64,000 nt of DNA from JBHIYN01 sp041984235 (GTDB taxonomy: Bacteria > Pseudomonadota > Gammaproteobacteria > Ga0077536), in the NCBI GenBank assembly GCA_041984235.1, contig JBHIYN010000006.1:124001-188000 (forward strand), read 5' to 3'. Within the stretch, counting starts at the first letter, position 1. Each line of letters opens with the position of its first letter. The notes beneath the pieces were generated by a model, which searched no databases, was not told the DNA's origin, and saw only the letters and a list, made by a program, of their open reading frames with translations. The position numbers were made by a program, and so were the translations under genes. Of this stretch, positions 1-8,154 are shown one piece after another.

Positions 1-18
1 CCTGGAGCAGCCGTACCC

Positions 19-603
19 ATGGCCACCGTACTCTCGACGTCCCCCTCGACCGAAGACCTGACCCTGGAACGACTCCGCCACCGGACGGAGGCCGAGCTGA
101 CGGCGCTGTGGTCAGCGTCGCCCGCGCCGACGCTGGAAGAGGTCCACGGGGAATACCAATCCGCCATGCCGATGCCCTTCGCGCGCAGGCACGATGACTT
201 TCACCATGCCTACGGTCTCGGCGAGTGGATAGGCAAGGCGTTCGCGCCCATCCCCAACGGCGCCTTCAGCGGACAGGGCTACAACCTCTGCATCAAAGAC
301 GGCACCGTGCAGCGATGGATGCGCTTCGGTACCCGTATCGATTCATCCATTGTGGACGGCCGACCAGCGCTGATGATGCACTACAGCGCGTTCGACAACC
401 TCTGCGCGGAGCCTGATCTCGTCGACGAAATCCGCAAGCTTCGCGACGGTCTGTTCATCGCCGTCTGCACGATGGGCGCCGACAACGAGTTGTTCGGCGA
501 GGTCGACCCGGCCACGTCGCGCACGCCGCCGCTGCCGTTCCTGCTGAGAGGGCCGTTCGCCCCCTGGCAGGGTCCGGACGACGAGCGGGCCGAACTCCGC
601 TAG
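19..603 (+). CDS. Hypothetical protein, GXWXG/DUF4334-like appearance
   Basis: A 194-residue soluble protein with no signal peptide or membrane segment. I do not recognise a firm family. The middle carries GEWIGKAF, then G-Y-N-L, then DGRPALMMHYSAFDN and a DEIRKLRDGLFIAV stretch; this order (a GxWxGK-F block, a 'DGRPAL..dYs' block, a 'DE.R.l..GL' block) recalls small uncharacterised bacterial proteins with a lipocalin-like look, but that is recollection, not proof. The frame is open to the first base of the window, so the true start could lie upstream; the ATG used has GGAG about 11 bases before it, a rather long spacing. It converges with the EthD gene downstream. Function unknown. Confidence 0.6.
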   Translation: MATVLSTSPSTEDLTLERLRHRTEAELTALWSASPAPTLEEVHGEYQSAMPMPFARRHDDFHHAYGLGEWIGKAFAPIPNGAFSGQGYNLCIKDGTVQRWMRFGTRIDSSIVDGRPALMMHYSAFDNLCAEPDLVDEIRKLRDGLFIAVCTMGADNELFGEVDPATSRTPPLPFLLRGPFAPWQGPDDERAELR

Positions 604-648
604 CAAGCAGGACGAGCAGCCCGGCCGCGGTTCGCCGAAGGCCGGGAT

Positions 649-1425
649 TCAGGCGCTGGCGCTCACCGGGACGAGTTCCACGGCTTCGAAGTCGACCCAC
701 CACAGAAAGCCCTTCCAATCCGCGATCGCCGCTTCACCGAGCGGTGTTCCGAGTGCCTCGAAGCAGGCGGTCTCCGACGGAAACGTCATCAGGATGTAAG
801 AGTCCGGCAGTGGCGGGCTCATCGCCAGCTTGCCGCCGCCTGCGTGGTCGGATTCGGTCAGGTGGATGTCGTAGCGCTGCACCGCGGGCAGGTCGGGCAC
901 GTAGTGCCAGTGGACCCGCCGGTAGTGATCGAGGAACTCGGCATGAGAGAGCGTGGGGTGGCGGTAGACGGTGCCGAACACGGCATAGTCCGCTGATCCG
1001 TCGCCGGGCGTTCCGCCCGGCGTCGATCCCGACGCCGCGGCTGCGAGCTTCCGGTGCTCGAGTGGCCGCTCATCAGTTCCGCGCGCGCTCGCGTCGAGCC
1101 CGTCGGTGTGCCGCGTGACCGCCCGGGTCGTCCACGCGGCGAGTTCGGGGGCGTTCAGCGCGGCCAGCCGGCCGTCGTCCTCGAAGGCCGACCGGGCATG
1201 TCCGTCCTCGAACCTGAGCGTGACCCAGAGGTCGTGCGTGGGGGCACCGTTGCCCACCGTACCGAGAGACGCGCGGACGTCGCGATCGAGTATGCAGGCC
1301 TCGCAGCCAATCAGTCCTCGCGCGCCCGCGACCGCTGTCCCTAGCGCTTCCAGGTAGCGGGCCCGGAACGGGGCGACGTCGATATCGGCGCCGCGCCAGA
1401 CCGACATGACAAGGGAAGAAGTCAT
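649..1425 (-). CDS. EthD domain-containing protein
   Basis: 258 residues when started at the ATG at 1425; the open frame runs further upstream but only through insertion-sequence debris, so this start is preferred and is preceded by AGAGG. The second half (HPTLSHAEFLDHYRRVHW, then YDIHLTE) is a typical EthD/dimeric alpha-beta-barrel segment, and the first half (VAPFRARYLEALG) looks like a second degenerate copy. EthD proteins are small ferredoxin-fold proteins associated with catabolic oxygenases and polyketide-like cyclisations; the exact reaction cannot be read from sequence. Its native promoter may have been displaced by the IS3 remnant directly upstream, which is read in the same direction. 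Confidence 0.75.
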   Translation of the reverse strand: MTSSLVMSVWRGADIDVAPFRARYLEALGTAVAGARGLIGCEACILDRDVRASLGTVGNGAPTHDLWVTLRFEDGHARSAFEDDGRLAALNAPELAAWTTRAVTRHTDGLDASARGTDERPLEHRKLAAAASGSTPGGTPGDGSADYAVFGTVYRHPTLSHAEFLDHYRRVHWHYVPDLPAVQRYDIHLTESDHAGGGKLAMSPPLPDSYILMTFPSETACFEALGTPLGEAAIADWKGFLWWVDFEAVELVPVSASA

Positions 1426-1439
1426 GCGATTCTGCCTCT

Positions 1440-1900
1440 GTTGATAAACCTTGGCCGGGGCGTGTTGCGGTGTCGGCGGTGCTGAGCGCCGGTCGCGCTG
1501 CCCGGCCGGGGCGGCACGCCCTGCGCTGAGACAAGCCACGACCCATCGCGAAGGCGACCTGCCCCCGCCTCGCCGACACACTCACCACTTCTTTTCGCAA
1601 TATCCTTCATCACGTCGGTCTCGAGAGCACGCTCCGCAACCATCTTCTTCAGCCGCGCGTTTTCCGTCTCGAGCTCGTGCAGACGCCGGACATCGGTCAC
1701 ATCCGGCGTGCCGTACTGCTTGCGCCAGGTGTAGATGGTCTGCTCGCTCACCCCACGCCCCTTGGCCACCTTCTGCACAGGCTCGGCGTCCGCCTCGCGC
1801 AGGATCCCGACCATCCGGTCTTCGCTGAATCGGCTCTTTTTCATGGCTCCCTCCGGCCCCAGGAGCCATCCTCTCAAGTTTCAGCTGGTCCGAGAATCAC
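1440..1900 (-). mobile_element. IS3-family insertion sequence remnant
   Basis: Contains a nearly complete orfA and only the first ~50 codons of orfB, in broken frames. The orfB start is visible in another frame at about 1590-1520 (SVSARRGQVAFAMGRGLSQRR, a typical IS3-type OrfB N-terminus), after which the frame is lost again and the sequence runs into the EthD gene. The catalytic DDE part and the downstream end are absent, so the element cannot move. Outer limits are approximate because no terminal inverted repeats could be paired. Confidence 0.8.
1582..1844 (-). pseudogene. IS3-family transposase OrfA, frameshifted
   Basis: Starts at the ATG at 1844 (MKKSRFSEDRMVGILREAD), with a helix-turn-helix (VAKGRGVSEQTIYTWRKQYG, residues ~27-46) and the leucine-rich ENARLKKMVAE segment expected of OrfA. 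The family normally ends in ...KKW-stop; here the in-frame reading runs through that point, while the neighbouring frame has KKW followed by TGA at 1584-1582. A single missing A in the run around 1591-1596 explains this. It could also be a frameshift-dependent fusion with OrfB, but OrfB itself is truncated, so the gene is dead as a transposase. Confidence 0.75.
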
Positions 1901-2079
1901 CGGGCTGGCCACCGCAGGTCCGCTCATGGCCGATCTCAGATTGCGGCGCTGCAACGTGAAAACACGATTGACAGCCCGCCCGGGCGATTCGCACTGCACG
2001 GGTCAGATCGGCGCTTTTGCGCCTGCCTTTCTCAGCGCCGGGGTGTGTCTGGCCTGCCCGTTCCCGCGGTCCCTTCCGC
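1901..2079. other. Gene-free gap
   Basis: About 180 bases between the IS remnant and the broken sorting-signal gene. I see no gene, no terminal repeat that pairs with the IS, and no clear promoter. Confidence 0.5.
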
Positions 2080-2711
2080 TCAGCGCCGTGCGGAGCGCGC
2101 ACCGGAACGCACGACGAGCACGACCGCACCACCGGGCAGCACCACCGACGGCGGCAGGGGTACGCTGGTGATCAGCACCGGGACAACCGCGGCCAGCTCG
2201 TTGTCCACGACGCCGGGATTGCCCTTGCTGATGATCACCTCGAGCGCCGACAGGGTGCCGTCGGAGCTGCCGATGTCAGCGGTCATCAGCCCGCTTGCGG
2301 TGTGCTAAAGCCCGAGCAGGTGGCCAGCCCGTGGGCGATGATGCGCCCGCCGTGGATCGAGCTGACGTTAGCCGCAGCGACGGCGGCATTGAGAGCGGGA
2401 ATGTCCTCCGCACGGCCGGGCGCATCGCCGGCATCGTGGCAGAATGCGATCTCGCCGACGAAGTCGATGCGAAAGATCTCGAAGTTGCGGGGAAACAACG
2501 AGAGCAGCGCGTCCTGCTCCTCGCCCGTTTCGACGCGGTACAGCGATCCGCTACGGATCTCGACCGTTTCATCGACGACGACGTCGACGCCAATCCGGCC
2601 GAGAACGTCATTCAGCGCCGGCTCGGCGTAGGTAGTGAGAAAGTCGTCGGGCATCGCCGCGGACGTAAACCGGGCGGCCGATGCGGCCGGGGCCGTGGCG
2701 AGACCGACCAC
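2080..2711 (-). pseudogene. Secreted protein with VPLPA-type C-terminal sorting signal, probably frame-broken
   Basis: Two overlapping frames: 2711-2286 (GTG start, 141 codons, hydrophobic Ala-rich N-terminus ending near SAARFTSAA) and 2286-2080 (68 codons), joined by an ATGA overlap at 2288-2284. The second part ends in SVPLPP, a hydrophobic stretch (SVVLPGGAVVLVV) and an Arg-rich tail, the layout of VPLPA/PEP-CTERM sorting signals that direct proteins to exosortase-type processing. The N-terminal part has only a poor signal peptide and no ATG, so an upstream frameshift is also likely. I read it as one decayed secreted-protein gene; two translationally coupled genes remain possible. No exosortase gene is in the window. 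Confidence 0.5.
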
Positions 2712-2868
2712 GGGGCCACGTCATGCGGGTGCGCCCATTGTTGGTTCCCGCGGCACGGCGTGACATCGGACACCGGCGCGCGGTACATGCGTCAAAGGCG
2801 CATTCGCCGCCTCGGCCGGCGGTACCCGCCGCGCCTGCTACACTCGCCGCTGCAACGCGTGGCGGAGG

Positions 2869-3969
2869 ATGCGCGGCATGCCGGCGATACGCGAGATCGA
2901 ATGGGAGCCCTGCCTGCTGGAGCGGCAACCCTGCCCCGAGCTCGAACAACGGTTTCAGCGAGAGACCGGGCGTCCCGGACGCATGATGCAGTACTTCGAG
3001 GGCTGCCCGTGGCTGGCCGACGCCATGGTGCGCTTCTCGGTGCAGGTCACCACCCACGTCTACATCGACGCCGACCTCGCCGACCAGGTCGGGCTGGTCG
3101 TCAGCCAGGACAACTCCTGCCGCTTCTGCTTCGGCATGCAGCGTGCGTTCCTGCGCGTGCTCGGCATGAGCGAGGCGCGCATCGCGCGACTGGAGCAGGA
3201 CCACCTGACCGGTGACTTCACACCGCGCGAGCGCGCCGCGCTGGATTTCGCGCGGCGCATCTCGCGCAGTCGGCCACTGGTCAGGGCCGAGGACACCCGC
3301 GCACTGGTCGAGCAGGGATTCAGCGGCGCCCAGATCCGCGAGCTCGCCGCGATGACCGCCGTACACCTGTTCTTCAACCGCGTATCGACACTCGGCGCCC
3401 TGCCGCCGCAGGCGATGGAGCACTTCCCCGATCGCTGGTGGGTGCGGCTGGCGCGCCCGTTGATAGCATTCAGGTTCCGGCACATGCGCCGTCTCGGCAA
3501 GACCGCCGCGCTGACGCCCGCGGAGCGCAGCGGCGCCTGCGCGCCGATCGTGAATGCGCTCGACGGCCTGCCCCTGGCAGCGGACCTGCACGCGGTGCTC
3601 GAGGCCATGTGGCAGTCGTCGCCGCTGCCCGGGCGCAGCGTCTCGCTGATCTTCGCGGTCGTCGCGCGCGCGCTGGGCTCGACGCATTGCGAGAGCGAGG
3701 CGCGGCGCCAGCTGGCCGGGCACGGCCTGGGCGAGGACGAGGTCGACCAGGTGCTCGCCCACCTGTCCTCGCCGCGACTGTCAGAGCAGGAGTCCGTACT
3801 GGTGCCCTTCGCGCGGGAGACGGTGTGGTACCAGCCGGCGCAGATCCAGCGTCGCTGCGCGGATATCCAGCAGCGGGTCGGTAAACCGGCCTTCCTCCAT
3901 TTCCTCGGTATCGTGTCGCTGGTCAATGCCATCTGCCGCATCGGGTTCGTCGTCGATCTCGAGCAATGA
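2869..3969 (+). CDS. Carboxymuconolactone decarboxylase/AhpD-like protein
   Basis: 366 residues. The N-terminal half has the AhpD-like signature: 'NSCRFCFGMQRAFLRVLGMSEARI', with the CxxC pair C-R-F-C that forms the redox centre in AhpD-type peroxidases, followed by 'DFTPRERAALDFARRI', a usual second helix of the family. The C-terminal half (from about residue 200) looks like a second helical copy without CxxC ('LSEQESVLVPFARETVWYQPAQIQRRC'), so the protein is probably an internal duplication. Such proteins act on peroxides or as carboxymuconolactone decarboxylases; the CxxC favours a thiol redox role. The stop overlaps the cyclase start (ATGA at 3966), so the two are translationally coupled. 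Confidence 0.8.
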   Translation: MRGMPAIREIEWEPCLLERQPCPELEQRFQRETGRPGRMMQYFEGCPWLADAMVRFSVQVTTHVYIDADLADQVGLVVSQDNSCRFCFGMQRAFLRVLGMSEARIARLEQDHLTGDFTPRERAALDFARRISRSRPLVRAEDTRALVEQGFSGAQIRELAAMTAVHLFFNRVSTLGALPPQAMEHFPDRWWVRLARPLIAFRFRHMRRLGKTAALTPAERSGACAPIVNALDGLPLAADLHAVLEAMWQSSPLPGRSVSLIFAVVARALGSTHCESEARRQLAGHGLGEDEVDQVLAHLSSPRLSEQESVLVPFARETVWYQPAQIQRRCADIQQRVGKPAFLHFLGIVSLVNAICRIGFVVDLEQ

Positions 3970-4748
3970 CCCCGGCCCTGACCATCGCTTTAGCCGTTGC
4001 TGCGGGCCTCTTCGCCGTGCTGGCCTGGCGCGCCACGCGCGAGGTACGCCGCCTGCGCCAGCGGCTGGCGAATGCCGCCGACGAACTCGAGCGCCTGCAA
4101 CGGGCGTTCAGCCGCTTCGCCCCCGACGAGGTCATCGAACGCATCATCGCCGACGGCTCGGCCGACAAGGGCGAGAAAAAGGAGGTCACGGTGCTGTTCG
4201 CCGACCTGGTCGGCTTTACCGCACTCAGCGAGAAAGTCGAGCCGAGCGCGCTGGTGCGCCTGATGAACGGCTATTTCGAACGCATGAGCCGGGCTATCAG
4301 CGATAACCGGGGTTACGTCTCGACCTTCATCGGCGACGGCATCCTGGCCTTTTTCGGCGCCACCGATCCGAATCCGTGGCAGGGCAACGACGCCGTTCGT
4401 GCCGCGCTCGCCATGCGCGCGGCGCTGGCCGACTACAACCGCGAGCTGGCCGCCGCCGGCCTGCCCGAGCTCGCAATCGGCATCGGGCTGCATCGCGGCA
4501 GCGGTGTCGTCGGCCTGGTCGGCAGTCGCGACCTGAAGGAATTCGCCTTCGTCGGCCGTAGCGTGAACGTCGCCGCCCGCGCCCAGGAGCTCACCCGCCG
4601 CTTCCACACCGACGTCATCCTGACCGAGAACCTGCGGCGCACGATCGACCCGGCCTTCGCCGTGCACGCGCTGCCCGACACCCTGGTCAAGGGCGTCGAG
4701 CAGCCACTGGCGATCTACGCGCTGGAGGAGGTGCCGGACGCCGTTTGA
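3966..4748 (+). CDS. Membrane-anchored class III adenylate/guanylate cyclase
   Basis: 260 residues: one N-terminal membrane helix (about residues 4-22), a short coiled linker, then a class III cyclase domain from about residue 70. Metal-binding aspartates are D80 (in FADLVGF) and D124 (in FIGDGILAFF), and the transition-state pair N201/R205 is in SVNVAARAQ. The two positions that normally choose the purine are unusual: the Lys expected before FIGD is T120, and the Asp/Thr expected three residues before the conserved Gly197 is A194. Catalysis therefore looks possible, but whether the product is cAMP, cGMP or nothing cannot be said. Coupled to the AhpD-like gene upstream, hinting at redox or stress input (inference). 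Confidence 0.88.
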   Translation: MTPALTIALAVAAGLFAVLAWRATREVRRLRQRLANAADELERLQRAFSRFAPDEVIERIIADGSADKGEKKEVTVLFADLVGFTALSEKVEPSALVRLMNGYFERMSRAISDNRGYVSTFIGDGILAFFGATDPNPWQGNDAVRAALAMRAALADYNRELAAAGLPELAIGIGLHRGSGVVGLVGSRDLKEFAFVGRSVNVAARAQELTRRFHTDVILTENLRRTIDPAFAVHALPDTLVKGVEQPLAIYALEEVPDAV

Positions 4749-4775
4749 GCGCTGCCCGACCGGTGCCGTGTCGGT

Positions 4776-5645
4776 TCAGGTTCCGGCGTCGGACGCAAAG
4801 GTGCGGTCGATGTCGCTGGCGTCGTGGCGTTCGCGCACCTGCTGGTCCTCGGCGCCCCAGGTGCGGTTGACCCGCCGCCCGCGCTCCACCGCCGGCCGCG
4901 ACCGGATCTGGTCCGACCAGCGCACCACGTTGCGGTAGGTGCCGACATCGAGAAACTCGCCGGCATCGTAGAGCTTGCCCTGCACCAGCGCCCCGTACCA
5001 CGGGTAGACCGCCATGTCGGCGATGTTGTAGTCATCGCCACAGAGATAGGCGCGGTCAGCGAGGTTGCGGTCGAGCACGTCGAGCTGGCGTTTGACCTCC
5101 ATCGCGTAGCGATCGATCGGGTACTCGAGCTTCTCCGGCGCATAGCTGTAGAAGTGCCCGAAACCGCCACCCAGAAACGGCGCGCTGCCCATCTGCCAGA
5201 ACAGCCACGACAGGCACTCTGCACGGGGGGCGGGCTCCACGGGCAGGAACGCCCCAAACTTCTCGGCCAGGTAGAGCAGGATGGCGCCGGACTCGAAGAC
5301 CCGGATCGGCGGCGTTGCGCTGGTGTCCAGCAGCGCCGGGATCTTGGAGTTGGGGTTGATCGCGACGAAGCCGCTGCCGAACTGCTCGCCCTCGCCGATG
5401 TCGACGAGGTGGGCGTCGTACTCGGCACCCGCGTGCCCGAGTGCCAGCAGTTCCTCCAGCAGAATCGTCACCTTGACGCCGTTCGGCGTGGCCAGGGAGT
5501 AAAGCTGCAGCGGGTGCCTGCCGACCGGCAGCACGGCGTCGTGGGTGGCCCCGGCAATCGGCCGGTTGATCTTGGCCCAGTTGCCGCCGCTGCCGGTATT
5601 CCATTGCCAGACCCGGGGTGGCGTGTAGGCGGACTTGTCGTTCAT
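4776..5645 (-). CDS. yghU: Glutathione S-transferase family, YghU-type disulfide-bond oxidoreductase
   Basis: 289 residues from the ATG at 5645; the upstream open frame lacks family resemblance. Opens with the YghU-type N-terminal extension (VWQWNTGSGGNWAKINRPIAG), then a thioredoxin fold with the ATPNG segment (residues 52-56) that replaces the catalytic Ser/Cys of other GSTs, the cis-proline loop NPNSKIPAL (97-105) and the glutathione-gripping ESGAILLYLAEKFG (118-131), followed by an all-helical domain with YNIADMAVYPW. Family members reduce disulfides or organic hydroperoxides using two glutathione molecules. It lies 139 bases downstream of a same-strand TetR gene but could have its own promoter. 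Confidence 0.9.
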   Translation of the reverse strand: MNDKSAYTPPRVWQWNTGSGGNWAKINRPIAGATHDAVLPVGRHPLQLYSLATPNGVKVTILLEELLALGHAGAEYDAHLVDIGEGEQFGSGFVAINPNSKIPALLDTSATPPIRVFESGAILLYLAEKFGAFLPVEPAPRAECLSWLFWQMGSAPFLGGGFGHFYSYAPEKLEYPIDRYAMEVKRQLDVLDRNLADRAYLCGDDYNIADMAVYPWYGALVQGKLYDAGEFLDVGTYRNVVRWSDQIRSRPAVERGRRVNRTWGAEDQQVRERHDASDIDRTFASDAGT

Positions 5646-5784
5646 GTTCGGGATCCTTCGAGCGAGCACGAGAGGCGAGTGTAAGCGCAATCGGCCCGGC
5701 CGCGTGGGCGCGGGCGCTGTCAGGTGCGGCGCGCTGTGCGAATTCGCACGCCCGCTGACACGCGGCGCGCGGCTGGTGCACGCT

Positions 5785-6426
5785 TCATGACGCTGCCGGC
5801 AGCTCCGGCGTGGCATCGCCGTCGCCGTAGATGACGGCATTCCAGATGCCGCCGATCGCCCGGCCGATGGCGTTCGGATCGTCGGGCTGCTCGCGCAGGA
5901 TGTTGTCCGTACCGACGGCGTTGTTCATCAGGATCAGGGCGCGTGCAACCCGCGCCGGATCGGCGACCGTCGAGCGCCCTTCGCGCACCTCGCGCTCGAT
6001 GAACGCCGTGGTGCGTTCGATGAAGTAGTCGACTGCCCGGCTCTGCCATTGCTCGAACACCCGCCTGCTGCCGCTGGCGGCGTGCATCACCGCGCGCACG
6101 CTGGCGCGGTGCGCATCGAACACGGCATACATGTCACTCAGGTAGCGCACGGTCGCGGCACGCGGATCGGCCTGTTCCACGCGATGCTCAAGCCAGGGGT
6201 CGACGCAGGCCTTGATGTGCGCCTCGTAGCGCTCGAGCAGCGCCAGCACCAGCTCGTCCAGGCCGGAGAAGTAATGGTAGAAGGCGGAACGGGTCATGCC
6301 GGCCCTACGGGTCACCGCCTCGACTGTCAGGGCACCGAAATCGGACACCTCCAGCGCACGCTCGGCGGCGGCCAGCAGGGCCGCGCGGGCGTCCTCCGGA
6401 GAGCGACGTATTCTTTGGTTTTTCAA
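5785..6426 (-). CDS. TetR/AcrR-family transcriptional regulator
   Basis: 213 residues from a TTG at 6426, which has AAGG about 7 bases upstream; a GTG at 6495 in the same frame would add 23 residues. Helix-turn-helix near the N-terminus: ALTVEAVTRRAGMTRSAFYHYFSGLDELVLALLERY. The C-terminal part is a TetR ligand-binding helical bundle, with the AVYGDG/AIGRAIGGIWNAVIYG end common in TetR proteins of lipid and hydrocarbon catabolism. It is divergent from the flavin monooxygenase gene, with two near-identical palindromes in between, so it very probably represses itself and that gene in answer to the substrate or a related small lipophilic compound. Confidence 0.9.
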   Translation of the reverse strand: MKNQRIRRSPEDARAALLAAAERALEVSDFGALTVEAVTRRAGMTRSAFYHYFSGLDELVLALLERYEAHIKACVDPWLEHRVEQADPRAATVRYLSDMYAVFDAHRASVRAVMHAASGSRRVFEQWQSRAVDYFIERTTAFIEREVREGRSTVADPARVARALILMNNAVGTDNILREQPDDPNAIGRAIGGIWNAVIYGDGDATPELPAAS

Positions 6427-6518
6427 TGAATTGCCTTGGCTCCGCGAGGGCGCCGGGCGAACCTCGCAGAGGCTGTCGCCGGACGCGAACGCCACTGAAT
6501 CATAGCCCGCGCCGCGTA

Positions 6519-6539
6519 TTATTGACAGCGTGTCAATAA
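6519..6539. promoter_or_regulatory. Palindromic TetR operator 1
   Basis: Perfect inverted repeat: TTATTGACA and TGTCAATAA separated by GCG. It contains TTGACA on both strands, a consensus sigma-70 -35 box, so binding here would block a promoter. Partner of the second site 31 bp away. Confidence 0.85.
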
Positions 6540-6549
6540 GCGCCTAGGC

Positions 6550-6570
6550 TTATTGACATCGCGTCAATAA
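6550..6570. promoter_or_regulatory. Palindromic TetR operator 2
   Basis: Inverted repeat with TTATTGAC and GTCAATAA half-sites 5 bases apart (8-5-8), matching operator 1 in all but the centre. Centre-to-centre distance is 31 bp, three helical turns, which would place two TetR dimers on the same DNA face. It ends 20 bp before the monooxygenase start codon. Confidence 0.85.
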
Positions 6571-6590
6571 CCGTCGAAGGGGAGATTTCG

Positions 6591-8120
6591 ATGACCATGC
6601 CCATGCAACCCGCACAACCCTGGGCGCAGGCCGGAACCCAGCCTCGCATCGCCATCATCGGTGCCGGCATGTCCGGCATCGCCGCGGTGGTCAAGCTGCG
6701 CAAGGCCGGCTACACCGACCTCACCGTATTCGAGAAAGCCGATCGCGTCGGCGGCACCTGGCGCGAGAACACCTACCCCGGCCTGTCCTGCGACGTCCCC
6801 TCGCGCTGGTACTCGTTCAGCTTCAACCTCAAGCACGACTGGACCCATCGCTTTTCCTACGGCCCCGAGATCCAGGCCTACATGGAAGAGACCGCCGACA
6901 AGTTCAACGTCACCGACATCGTGCGCTTCGACACGCCGGTCACCGATCTCGTCTACGAAGGCCCGCACTGGCGCCTGACCACCGGTGACGGCCGGACCGA
7001 GGTGTTCGACGTCGTCATCTCCGCCACCGGCGTGCTGCATCATCCCGCGCTGCCGGACATCGACGGCCTCGACAGCTTCGCCGGCGCACAATTCCACACC
7101 GCCCGCTGGGACCACTCGGTGGAGCTCGAAGGCAAGCGCGTCGGCATCATCGGTACCGGCTCGACCTCGGCGCAGATCGTCGGCGCCATCACCGACAAGG
7201 TCGGAGAGATGCACGTCTTCCAGCGCACGCCGCAATGGATGGCGCCCCTGCCGCAGAAGAGGTACTCGGAAACGTGGAAGAAGACGCTCGCGGCGCTGCC
7301 CTTCCTGCAGCGCATCGGCTTCCACTGGTACTTCCAGCTCATGCTGCGCACCTTCGCCGCGGCCACCATCGGTAACAGGACCATGCAGCGGCTGCTGAGC
7401 TGGCTTTGTCTGCGCAACCTGGAGAAGAACGTCGCCGACCCCGGACTGCGTGCAAAGCTGACACCGGATTACCAGGCCGCCTGCAAGCGGCTCATCTTCT
7501 GCTCCGATTTCTATCCCGCGATCAGCCGCGACAACGCCTTCCTGGTGACCGAGGCCATCGAGCGCGTGACCCCCGAAGGTGTGCGTACCGCCGACGGCAA
7601 AGTGCACGAGCTGGACGTGCTGATCCTGGCGACCGGCTTCAACCCCGCCGCCTTCATCCTGCCGACGCGGGTACGCGGCGAGAACGGCATCGATCTCGAG
7701 CAATTCTGGGATGGCGCGCCGCGCGCTCACCGCGCCGTGGCCGTGCCGGGCTTCCCCAACTTCTGGCTGCTGGAAGGCCCCACCGGGCCGGTCGGCAACC
7801 TCTCACTGATTACCATCACCGAGCACCAGGTGGATTACATCATCGGCATGCTGGACAAGATGAAGCACGACGGCCTGGCCGCCGTCGCCCCGCGCGAGGA
7901 AGCCTTCGCGGCGTACAACGAGGGCATGCGGGAAGCGGTGCGCAAGACGGTATGGGTCACCGGAGGCTGCACCAGCTGGTACATGGACAAGACCGGCATG
8001 CCCAACCTCTACCCTTACGAACCGGCGCGCTACTTGGCAGACATGCGGCGACCGGTATTCCCGGAGTTCCGCCTGATGCGGGACGTCGAGCAGCGCACCG
8101 CGCTGGACGCCGCCGCCTGA
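6591..8120 (+). CDS. Flavin-containing Baeyer-Villiger-type monooxygenase
   Basis: 509 residues. FAD-binding Rossmann motif GAGMSG at residues 24-29, followed by VFEKADRVGGTWRENTYPGLSCDVPS; Baeyer-Villiger fingerprint F163-x-G-x3-H169-x3-W173-D; NADPH Rossmann motif GTGSTSA at about 186-192; ATGF motif (LILATGFNPAAF). All catalytic features of class B flavoprotein monooxygenases are there. These enzymes use NADPH and O2 to turn ketones into esters or lactones, or oxidise heteroatoms; the substrate cannot be read from sequence. GAAGGGGAG lies 6 bases before the ATG. Expression is very likely controlled by the divergent TetR protein through the paired palindromes just upstream. Confidence 0.92.
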   Translation: MTMPMQPAQPWAQAGTQPRIAIIGAGMSGIAAVVKLRKAGYTDLTVFEKADRVGGTWRENTYPGLSCDVPSRWYSFSFNLKHDWTHRFSYGPEIQAYMEETADKFNVTDIVRFDTPVTDLVYEGPHWRLTTGDGRTEVFDVVISATGVLHHPALPDIDGLDSFAGAQFHTARWDHSVELEGKRVGIIGTGSTSAQIVGAITDKVGEMHVFQRTPQWMAPLPQKRYSETWKKTLAALPFLQRIGFHWYFQLMLRTFAAATIGNRTMQRLLSWLCLRNLEKNVADPGLRAKLTPDYQAACKRLIFCSDFYPAISRDNAFLVTEAIERVTPEGVRTADGKVHELDVLILATGFNPAAFILPTRVRGENGIDLEQFWDGAPRAHRAVAVPGFPNFWLLEGPTGPVGNLSLITITEHQVDYIIGMLDKMKHDGLAAVAPREEAFAAYNEGMREAVRKTVWVTGGCTSWYMDKTGMPNLYPYEPARYLADMRRPVFPEFRLMRDVEQRTALDAAA

Positions 8121-8154
8121 GCTTCGCGTTCGCTGCCCGGACCCGCCGCGTCGT

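Noticed and set aside
1440..1900. Active transposon
   Set aside because: orfB is truncated before the DDE catalytic part and both frames are broken.
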